Shown piece by piece: positions 58,393 to 64,000 of a stretch of DNA of 64,000 nt (positions are counted from its first letter, which is position 1; every line of letters starts with the position of its first letter). The notes under the pieces were generated by a model. That model did no database searches, was not told the origin of the DNA, and worked only from the letters and a program-made list of their open reading frames with translations. Origin of the DNA: Micromonospora mirobrigensis (GTDB taxonomy: Bacteria; Actinomycetota; Actinomycetes; Mycobacteriales; Micromonosporaceae); contig NZ_FMCX01000002.1 in the NCBI RefSeq assembly GCF_900091555.1, positions 372,001-436,000 of the forward strand, written 5' to 3'. The position numbers were made by a program, and so were the translations under genes.

Positions 58393-59124
58393 GTGGCCTT
58401 CGTTCCCGTCCCCCGCGCCTCGGTCTCCGACCACGTCTTCGCCCAGCTCCGCGACGCCGTCGTCAGCGGCCGGTACCGGCCGGACGACCCGCTGCCCGGC
58501 GAGCGGGAGCTGGCCGCCGCGTTCGGGGTCAACCGGCACGCCGTGCGGGAGGCGCTGCGCCGCCTCCAGCAGCTCGGCCTGCTGCGGATCAGTCAGGGCG
58601 GCGCCACCCGGGTGCTGGACTGGCGGGCGCACGCCGGCCTGGACCTGGCGCTGTCCCTGGTCCGCGACGGCGACGTGCTGCCGGTGGAGCACCTGGTCCG
58701 GGACATGCTGGAGATGCGGGCCTGCATCGGCGTCGACGCCGCCCGGCGCTGCGCCGAGCGGGCCCCCGACGAGCTGCGGCGACGGCTCCCCGGGCTGGTC
58801 GAGGAGTTCGCCGCGCTCGCCCCCGACCTGGTTGCGATGGGCGAGGCGAACATCGCGCTCTGGCGGCGCATCGTCGACGGCTGCGGCAACACCGCCTACC
58901 TGCTGGCCTTCAACAGCCTGGTGGCCGGGGCGGTGGCGGTCGGCGACGTCCCGCCGCAGCGCCGCGCCACCGAGCTGCTCGACGTCGCCGGGCACCGCCG
59001 GCTCGGCGCGGCGATCGCCGCCGGGCACGGTGACGAGGCCGCCGCGCAGGCCCACACGCTGCTCACCGCCGACCTCACCACCACCACCCCCACCACCGGA
59101 CCGGAAAGGGAATGCCGAGCATGA
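58393..59124 (+). CDS. GntR/FadR-subfamily regulator (FCD-like)
   Basis: 243 residues. The N-terminal winged helix is 'VSDHVFAQLRDAVVSGRYRP', 'DDPLPGERELAAAFGVNRHA' and 'VREALRRLQQLGLLRISQGG'. The all-helical C-terminal ligand domain (80-235) includes 'RDMLEMRACIGVDAARRCAE', as in FadR/FCD proteins that sense acyl-CoAs or organic acids. First gene of a three-gene unit: its TGA overlaps the hydroxylase ATG. The operator at its promoter suggests that it controls the unit. Confidence 0.87.
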   Translation: MAFVPVPRASVSDHVFAQLRDAVVSGRYRPDDPLPGERELAAAFGVNRHAVREALRRLQQLGLLRISQGGATRVLDWRAHAGLDLALSLVRDGDVLPVEHLVRDMLEMRACIGVDAARRCAERAPDELRRRLPGLVEEFAALAPDLVAMGEANIALWRRIVDGCGNTAYLLAFNSLVAGAVAVGDVPPQRRATELLDVAGHRRLGAAIAAGHGDEAAAQAHTLLTADLTTTTPTTGPERECRA

Positions 59125-59981
59125 TCCCCGCCGTGCTCTACGCCGTACCGGCGTTCCTGCTGCTCATCGTCGTCGAGGCGCTGTCCTACCGGTTCGCGCC
59201 GGACGACGACGAACGCGGCTACGAGCTGCGCGACACCACCACCAGCCTCTCCATGGGCGCCGGCAGCCAGCTGATCGGCTTTCCGTGGAAGCTGCTCACC
59301 GTCGGGGCGTACGCGGCGCTCTGGACGGTGGCGCCGGTGCACCTCTCCCCCACCAGCGTCTGGACCTGGGTGCTGCTCTTCTTCGCCGACGACCTGGCCT
59401 ACTACTGGTTCCACCGCACCCACCACGAGGTACGCCTGTTCTGGGCCGGACACGTGGTGCACCACTCCAGCCGGTTCTTCAACCTCTCCACGGCGCTGCG
59501 GCAGAGCTGGACCCCGATGACCTCGCTGCCGTTCTGGCTGGGCCTGGCGCTGCTCGGCATCCCACCCTGGATGATCTTCCTCCAGCAGTCGATCAGCCTG
59601 CTCTACCAGTTCTTCCTGCACACCGAGCGGGTCGACCGGCTCCCCCGGCCGATCGAGTGGATCTTCAACACGCCGTCGCACCACCGGGTGCACCACGGCG
59701 CGAACGCCGAATACCTGGACCGCAACTACGGCGGCATCCTGATCGTCTGGGACCGGCTCTTCGGCACCTTCGAGCCGGAACGCGCCACCGTCCGGTACGG
59801 ACTGACCAAGAACATCGCCAGCTACAACCCGCTGCGGGTGGCCACCCACGAGTACGCCGCCATCTGGGCCGACCTGCGCTCGGCGCGGTGCTGGCGGCAC
59901 CGGCTCGGCTACCTGTTCGGCCGGCCCGGCTGGCAGCCGCTGACCCCGGCCGTCCCGCCGGCCCCCGCGGTCACCCGGTGA
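59121..59981 (+). CDS. Sterol desaturase/fatty-acid hydroxylase superfamily protein (alkylglycerol monooxygenase-like?)
   Basis: About 286 residues with four or more membrane helices and the three His boxes of the di-iron family: 'YYWFHRTHHEVR' near 96, 'GHVVHHSSRFFN' near 112, 'TPSHHRVHHGAN' near 188. 'NYGGILIVWDRLFGTFEPE' near 203 is the conserved end. ATG 59121 overlaps the regulator stop. Members hydroxylate sterols, fatty acids or ether lipids; the neighbouring YhhN gene favours the ether-lipid-cleaving type (inference). Confidence 0.85.
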   Translation: MIPAVLYAVPAFLLLIVVEALSYRFAPDDDERGYELRDTTTSLSMGAGSQLIGFPWKLLTVGAYAALWTVAPVHLSPTSVWTWVLLFFADDLAYYWFHRTHHEVRLFWAGHVVHHSSRFFNLSTALRQSWTPMTSLPFWLGLALLGIPPWMIFLQQSISLLYQFFLHTERVDRLPRPIEWIFNTPSHHRVHHGANAEYLDRNYGGILIVWDRLFGTFEPERATVRYGLTKNIASYNPLRVATHEYAAIWADLRSARCWRHRLGYLFGRPGWQPLTPAVPPAPAVTR

Positions 59982-60688
59982 ACCGGGCCGGCGGTGGGCC
60001 CGGCGACCGGGCTGGCGGCAGCGGGCCGGTGCTGCGCGCCTGGCCCTGGATCTTCGGTGCGGTGGTCGTCGTCGAACTGGTCGGCGTGGCGTTCGACCTG
60101 CCCGCCCTCCAGTGGGTGGCCAAGCCGCTGCTCGCCCCGCTGCTGGCGGTCCGGCTGCTGGCCGTACGCCGGCGGTGGGAGCTGGTGGCGACGGGCCTGG
60201 TGTTCGCGACGGCGGGCGACGTGGCGCTGCTGCTGCCCGGCACCACCGCGTTCCTGGTCGGGATGGGCTGTTTCCTCGGCACCCAGCTGGCGTTCCTGAC
60301 CGCGTTCCTGCGGCACCGACGGGCCCCGGCCGTGGTGTTCGCCGGCTACCTGGCGCTCTGGGCGGGCGCCAACGCCCTGCTCTGGGGCCGGCTGGCCGAC
60401 CTGCGGCTGCCGGTGCTGGGTTACAGCCTGGCGCTGAGCCTGATGGCCACCGCGGCTGCCGGGGTGTCCCGGCGGGCCGCCGTCGGGGGCGCGCTGTTCC
60501 TCCTCAGCGACCTGTTGATCGGCGTGGGAGCGGCCGGCGTCGAACTGCCCGGCCGCGGCCTGCTGGTGATGGTCACCTACGTCGCCGCGCTCCACCTGCT
60601 CACCCACGCCTGGAGCGAACGGCGCGACGGCCGGGTGCGACCCGCCGGCCGGACCGTCGAGATGGCCACCGCCGACCACGTTCTGTGA
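59978..60688 (+). CDS. YhhN/TMEM86-family protein (lysoplasmalogenase-like)
   Basis: 236 residues and about seven or eight helices. The family pattern is 'LLAVRRRWELVATGLVFATA' and 'GDVALLLPG', 'FLVGMGCFLGTQLAFLTAFL', then 'GALFLLSDLLIGVGAA' and 'VMVTYVAALHLLTHAW', with the conserved Asp residues in 'GDVALL' and 'LSDLLI'. Eukaryotic TMEM86 and bacterial YhhN proteins hydrolyse the vinyl-ether bond of lysoplasmalogens. GTG 59978 overlaps the hydroxylase stop, so the two are translated together. Confidence 0.82.
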   Translation: MNRAGGGPGDRAGGSGPVLRAWPWIFGAVVVVELVGVAFDLPALQWVAKPLLAPLLAVRLLAVRRRWELVATGLVFATAGDVALLLPGTTAFLVGMGCFLGTQLAFLTAFLRHRRAPAVVFAGYLALWAGANALLWGRLADLRLPVLGYSLALSLMATAAAGVSRRAAVGGALFLLSDLLIGVGAAGVELPGRGLLVMVTYVAALHLLTHAWSERRDGRVRPAGRTVEMATADHVL

Positions 60689-60757
60689 CCTCGTCCGCCG
60701 TCCGGCGGCTTCACCCTTGGTGAACGCCCCCGCCACCCGCACGGGGTCCCACCGCCG

Positions 60758-60882
60758 CCTTTGCTCTGCTGCCACGACGCAACACCGCACCGACCAGCAC
60801 CGACGTTCGCGGGCCGCCGGCGGAGGCTGGCGTCAGCCCGCAACGGACGGTGACTGTCGCGTGCGGGGCAGCAGAGCAAAGG
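60758..60882. repeat. 16-bp perfect inverted repeat around a structured loop
   Basis: CCTTTGCTCTGCTGCC (60758-60773) and GGCAGCAGAGCAAAGG (60867-60882) are exact reverse complements, 93 bases apart. Inside, GCGGGC and GCCCGC can form another stem. It lies between the convergent YhhN and acyl-CoA oxidase genes. It may be a two-way terminator, a structured RNA or a repeat element. Confidence 0.65.
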
Positions 60883-60897
60883 GACGCGGGATGGTCC

Positions 60898-60978
60898 CGC
60901 CGGCCGGCGAGGCACTCACCCTGCATGCGGGGCGGTCTCGCCGGCCGGGAAGGCGCTCACCCTGAGTGCGGGGCGGTC
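60898..60978. repeat. Two tandem copies of a 40-41-bp GC-rich unit
   Basis: Units start at 60898 and 60939: both read CGCCGGCCGG, then AGGC(A/G)CTCACCCTG and TGCGGGGCGGTC. A third partial copy (CGACGGCCGG) follows at 60979. They fill the rest of the 341-bp gap that ends at the acyl-CoA oxidase stop; no gene is present in the gap. Confidence 0.7.
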
Positions 60979-61029
60979 CGACGGCCGGCGCGAGGTGGCA
61001 ACCCCGGGTTCGCGCCGGCCCCGACCCGC

Positions 61030-62751
61030 TCAGCCGTTCATCTGGTACGTCCCGGACAGCGCCTCGACCTGGGACCAGACCCGGGCGGTGCGCTCCGGGT
61101 CGACGGTGGGCCGGCGGACGTGGGCCAGCGCCCAGGCGGCCTGGGCGTCGGTGGTGGCCGCCTTGCCGTGCAGCTCGGTGGCGTGGGCGGAGAAGTCCCG
61201 GACCAGCACGTCGAAGATCTCGTCCAGCAGGTCGCCGTCCAGGCCGGTCAGCTCGGCCTGCTCCAGGATCAGCTGCCCGTAGACGACCAGCGCGAAGAGC
61301 TGCCCCAGGGCGAGCAGGAAGTCCAGGTCGCGCTGCTGCTCCTCGGTCGGCGGGTGCGCGACCAGCAGCGCCGTCAGGCCGTCGGCCTGCTCGCGGAACC
61401 GGGCCACGTTCGGCACCTGCGCGTGCGCGTCGTACGCGGCCCGCCAGTCGTGGAAGCGGATCGCCCCCAGCCCCCGGGCCGGGCCCTGGCGGAACAGGAA
61501 CTCGTCGTCGGCCGGGTCCTGGCGGGTCGGCACCGGCGGGTGCTCGACGGGGTGGAACAGGTAGTTGGCCATGAACTTGACGATCAGGGCCAGGTTGACG
61601 TGCACGGTGCCCTCGAGCTTGGGCAGGCCGCGGATGTCCCGGGCGGCCTTGTCGAAGTAGGTGTCCGCCTCGAAGCCCTTCGCCGCGATGACGTCCCAGA
61701 GCAGGTCGACGACCTTCTCCCCCTCGGTGGTGACCTTCATCTTGGTCATCGGGTTGAACAGCAGGTACCGCCGGTCGTCCGGTCCCGCGCTGCGGAAGTA
61801 GTCCACCGCCCGGTCGCTGAACAGCTTCATCGCCACCAGCCGGGCGTACGCGTCGGTCAACTCCCGGCGTACGTGCGGGAAGTCGGTGACCCGCCGGCCG
61901 TAGAGCACCCGGTTGTGGGCGTGGGTGACCGCCTCGTACATGGCGTGCTCGCAGATGCCGATCGAGGCGGTGCAGAGGTTGAACTTGCCGACGTTGACGG
62001 TGTTCAGCGCGGCGTCGAAGGCGGCCCTGCCGGTGTGCAGCACGTCCTGCGCGCGCACCGGGTAGTCCGCCAGGCGGAATTCGCTGACGTACATCTGGGC
62101 GTTGACCACGTTGCGGACCAGCCGGTACGCGGGGTGCCGGCTGTCGGCGGCGAAGAAGACGTACCCATCGGGCCCCTCGACGTCGGCGCGGCGGCCGAAG
62201 ACGGAGACCAGCCCGGCGACGTTGCCGTTGCCGATGTAGTACTTGCCGCCGGTGGCCCGGAAGCCGCCCTCGTCGTCCGGGGTGAGCAGCATGTCGGTGG
62301 AGTAGATGTCCGCGCCGTGCGGCCGTTCGGAGAGGCCGAACGCCATCACGTGCCCCTCGTCGAGCAGCGCGGCGGCGCGGGCCCGGGCGGCGGCGTTGTC
62401 GCTCTGCCAGACCGGGCCGAGGCCGAGCACCGTGACCTGCCAGGTGTACCAGTAGCCGAGGCCGTAGAAGCCGAGGATCTCCGACAGCGCGGCGTTGCGG
62501 GCGGTGTCCCAACGCTTGGCCGGGTCGCCCGCGCCGTCGGCGGCCGGGGTCAGGAAGGTCGCGAAGAGCCTCTCCTTGGCGGCGAAGTCGAGGAAGTCGG
62601 CGTACCACCGCTGGTGGTTGTAGCTGTCGACCAGCTCGCGCTTGCCGCGGGACTCGAACCAGTCGACGGTGGCGCGCAGCAGCCGGCGGGACTCGTCGTC
62701 CAGCTGGGTCGGGTCGTAGGTGCGCGGGTTGAGCAGCGGCGAGTCCGCCAT
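61030..62751 (-). CDS. Acyl-CoA oxidase/dehydrogenase-family protein
   Basis: About 573 residues, FAD-dependent. 'MAFGLSERPHGADIYSTDML' and 'GKYYIGNGNVAGLVSVFGRR' match the middle beta-domain where FAD binds, 'NTVNVGKFNLCTASIGICEH' and 'NRVLYGRRVTDFPHVRRELT' match the first C-terminal helical domain, and the long C-terminal domain of peroxisomal-type acyl-CoA oxidases is present in a shortened form. It would oxidise acyl-CoA with transfer to O2 or an electron carrier. ATG 62751 has GGAAGGGAG upstream. The padR-like gene lies directly upstream on the same strand. Confidence 0.82.
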   Translation of the reverse strand: MADSPLLNPRTYDPTQLDDESRRLLRATVDWFESRGKRELVDSYNHQRWYADFLDFAAKERLFATFLTPAADGAGDPAKRWDTARNAALSEILGFYGLGYWYTWQVTVLGLGPVWQSDNAAARARAAALLDEGHVMAFGLSERPHGADIYSTDMLLTPDDEGGFRATGGKYYIGNGNVAGLVSVFGRRADVEGPDGYVFFAADSRHPAYRLVRNVVNAQMYVSEFRLADYPVRAQDVLHTGRAAFDAALNTVNVGKFNLCTASIGICEHAMYEAVTHAHNRVLYGRRVTDFPHVRRELTDAYARLVAMKLFSDRAVDYFRSAGPDDRRYLLFNPMTKMKVTTEGEKVVDLLWDVIAAKGFEADTYFDKAARDIRGLPKLEGTVHVNLALIVKFMANYLFHPVEHPPVPTRQDPADDEFLFRQGPARGLGAIRFHDWRAAYDAHAQVPNVARFREQADGLTALLVAHPPTEEQQRDLDFLLALGQLFALVVYGQLILEQAELTGLDGDLLDEIFDVLVRDFSAHATELHGKAATTDAQAAWALAHVRRPTVDPERTARVWSQVEALSGTYQMNG

Positions 62752-62787
62752 GGCGGCGTCTCCCTTCCTCACGGGGTGGGGGGGTGG

Positions 62788-63339
62788 TCAGCGGTCCAGG
62801 TCGTGCAGGGTGGCCAGGACGTCGTCGAGCCAGGCCAGAACCATCCGCTCGTACGCGATGCCGCCGCGCAGCACCACGTGCTGCAGCGCCGCCCGGGCGT
62901 CGGCGGTGGCGCCGTCGGGGAAGTCGCGGCGCTCGCCGGCGAGGTAGCCGGCGAGGGTGGCCTCGTGGTCGGCTCGGTAGCGCTCGACCTCGGCGCGCAG
63001 CGCGGTCCGGCCGGCGGGGTCGTCGAACGCCGCGCCGCGGATCTTCACGGCGAGCTCGTGCCGGACGGCCTCCGGTTCGACGGGGGCCCGCAGCCAGGTG
63101 ACCAGCGTCGCCCGCCCGGCCGGCGTGGCCGACCAGACCTTCTTGTCCGGCAGTCCCGCCTGACCGACCTCCTCGGCCACGATCCAGGCGTCGGCCTCCA
63201 TCCGCCGCAGCACCCGGTAGATCTGCTGGTGGGTGGCGGTCCAGAAGCGGCCGATCGAGCGGTCGAAGCGCCGGGCCAGCTCGTAGCCGGAGGCGGGCTG
63301 CTCCAGCAGGGAGACCAGGATGGCGTGCTCCAACGACAT
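62788..63339 (-). CDS. PadR-family regulator
   Basis: About 183 residues. 'SLEHAILVSLLEQPASGYEL', 'ARRFDRSIGRFWTATHQQIY', 'RVLRRMEADAWIVAEEVGQA' is the PadR winged helix; 'LPDKKVWSATPAGRATLVTW' is the wing. The C-terminal helical domain is of the Vir/PadR type. ATG 63339 has AGGA nine bases upstream; ATG 63348 or 63375 are alternatives. A 24-bp perfect dyad precedes it, so it is surely autoregulated. It probably also controls the acyl-CoA oxidase 36 bases downstream. Confidence 0.88.
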   Translation of the reverse strand: MSLEHAILVSLLEQPASGYELARRFDRSIGRFWTATHQQIYRVLRRMEADAWIVAEEVGQAGLPDKKVWSATPAGRATLVTWLRAPVEPEAVRHELAVKIRGAAFDDPAGRTALRAEVERYRADHEATLAGYLAGERRDFPDGATADARAALQHVVLRGGIAYERMVLAWLDDVLATLHDLDR

Positions 63340-63350
63340 GCCGGCCATCC

Positions 63351-63374
63351 TGCTATGCAACTCGTTGCATAGCA
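63351..63374. promoter_or_regulatory. PadR operator
   Basis: TGCTATGCAA (63351-63360), CTCG, TTGCATAGCA (63365-63374): perfect 10-bp arms immediately upstream of the padR start and next to the stop of the glycosyltransferase gene. ATGCAA/TTGCAT resembles known PadR sites. Confidence 0.75.
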
Positions 63375-63378
63375 AGCC

Positions 63379-64000
63379 TCAGATGATGAAGTGGGTCCAG
63401 TAGGTGAGCCAGACCGCGAACAGCGCGCCCTGCAGCAGCGCCAGCGCGGCGGTCAGCCAGCTGTCGACGCCCCGCCCCCGGGCCCACCGGGCCAGCACCA
63501 GCGCCACCGGGAAAGCCGCGAGCAGGTAGCGCAGGAGGCTCTTGTAGACCGGCGGCCCCATCGACAGCGGCGCCAGCACCACCACGACCGTGTAGACGAG
63601 GTACGGCCACTGGGCCCGGCGGCGCAGTCCCACGACGGCGACCACCAGCACCGCCAGGGCCAGCCCCACCCGCAGCACGTCGGTGAGGTAATCGCTGGTC
63701 AGGCCGCTCCAGATGGTGCCGAACGGGTTCTGCACCCGGATTCCCCAGCCCCTCTCCTGCGCGCGCTGGTAGGCGAACCAGTCCCCGCCCTGCCACCGGC
63801 AGAACGCCATGAAGCTCAGCCAGCCGGCCGGCACCAGCAGCAGCGGCCAGCCTTCGCGCAGACAGCGCCGCAGCGTACGCGGGTCCAGCCGCCAGCCGTG
63901 CTGGTCGAGCAGCACCAGGGCCAGCGGGAGAACCACCAGGAAGCCCACCGAACGGCTCAGCGCCAGGAAGTAGCCGACGATCCCGACCAGCAGCCAGCGC
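63379..64000 (-). CDS. Membrane glycosyltransferase-like protein, PIG-V type (N-terminus outside window)
   Basis: At least 207 C-terminal residues, with the frame open to the right edge. Five or more membrane helices are visible ('LLVGIVGYFLALSRSVGFLV', 'LLLVPAGWLSFMAFCRW', 'VGLALAVLVVAVVGL', 'YLVYTVVVVLAPLSM'). The loop 'GDWFAYQRAQERGWGIRVQN' followed by 'PFGTIWSG' resembles GPI-mannosyltransferase-like (PIG-V) proteins of actinomycetes, which transfer sugars from polyprenyl phosphates. The catalytic N-terminal loop lies outside the window, so the call rests on the tail only. Confidence 0.65.
   Translation of the reverse strand, partial: RWLLVGIVGYFLALSRSVGFLVVLPLALVLLDQHGWRLDPRTLRRCLREGWPLLLVPAGWLSFMAFCRWQGGDWFAYQRAQERGWGIRVQNPFGTIWSGLTSDYLTDVLRVGLALAVLVVAVVGLRRRAQWPYLVYTVVVVLAPLSMGPPVYKSLLRYLLAAFPVALVLARWARGRGVDSWLTAALALLQGALFAVWLTYWTHFII

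Overview
The window looks like chromosome from a high-GC actinomycete, most likely Micromonospora or a close relative (inference). Support: very high GC with strong third-position GC bias, many GTG starts, many genes whose start codon lies 6-8 bases after a TAnnnT-like -10 box (leaderless mRNAs), F420-type and LLM flavin enzymes, SpoIIE-type phosphatases, a SAM-IV-like riboswitch and a paired 'AGCAGGGGCCCC' intergenic repeat. I see no tRNA, rRNA, CRISPR array, intact insertion sequence or replication origin.

Layout. 1-3.9 kb: a sugar-binding lipoprotein (cut by the left edge) divergent from a secreted GHL10-type glycosidase, with an 11-base operator-like word beside each promoter. 4-14 kb: an anti-sigma-like ATPase, MFS and FUSC transporters, a TetR/FAD-monooxygenase divergent pair with a clear operator, an F420-type nitroreductase, a small HExxH membrane protein and a DedA protein. 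14.1-24.4 kb: a 1382-residue hybrid kinase/response regulator/PP2C protein, an HD hydrolase, an SF1 helicase with a nuclease-like tail, an esterase, and an unknown protein followed by an in-frame membrane segment behind its stop codon. 24.4-27.3 kb: a small, less GC-rich accessory patch (GntR regulator + HNH nuclease, DivIVA-like mini-protein, two unknowns). 27.4-40.1 kb: ABC exporters with MarR and PadR regulators, ECF sigma + YciI, two peptidoglycan hydrolases and an ArsR/AHSA1 pair. Its 30.3-30.9 kb gap has no gene but holds about 40-bp tandem repeats and a 208-bp block bounded by 31-bp inverted repeats. 40.1-43.2 kb: a frameshifted gene, an Imm51-like orphan, NADAR and NUDIX genes.

43.2-51 kb is a sulfur block: an SsuD-like monooxygenase, a methanethiol-oxidase (SBP56) homologue coupled to a membrane protein, a sulfite-oxidase-like molybdoenzyme, then a SAM-IV-like riboswitch, a Cys-containing leader peptide with an attenuator-like fold, and a three-gene amino-acid ABC importer, probably for cystine or methionine. 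51-58.3 kb: a MerR-controlled Drr-type ABC exporter, phosphatidylserine decarboxylase, an MFS exporter, a deleted ABC exporter pseudogene and pgi. 58.3-60.7 kb: a FadR-like regulator with a perfect operator, a His-box hydroxylase and a YhhN protein, together suggesting ether-lipid breakdown. 60.7-64 kb: a structured, repeat-rich gap, an acyl-CoA oxidase with a PadR regulator and strong operator, and a membrane glycosyltransferase cut by the right edge.

Most long open frames antisense to these genes are codon-bias shadows and are omitted.
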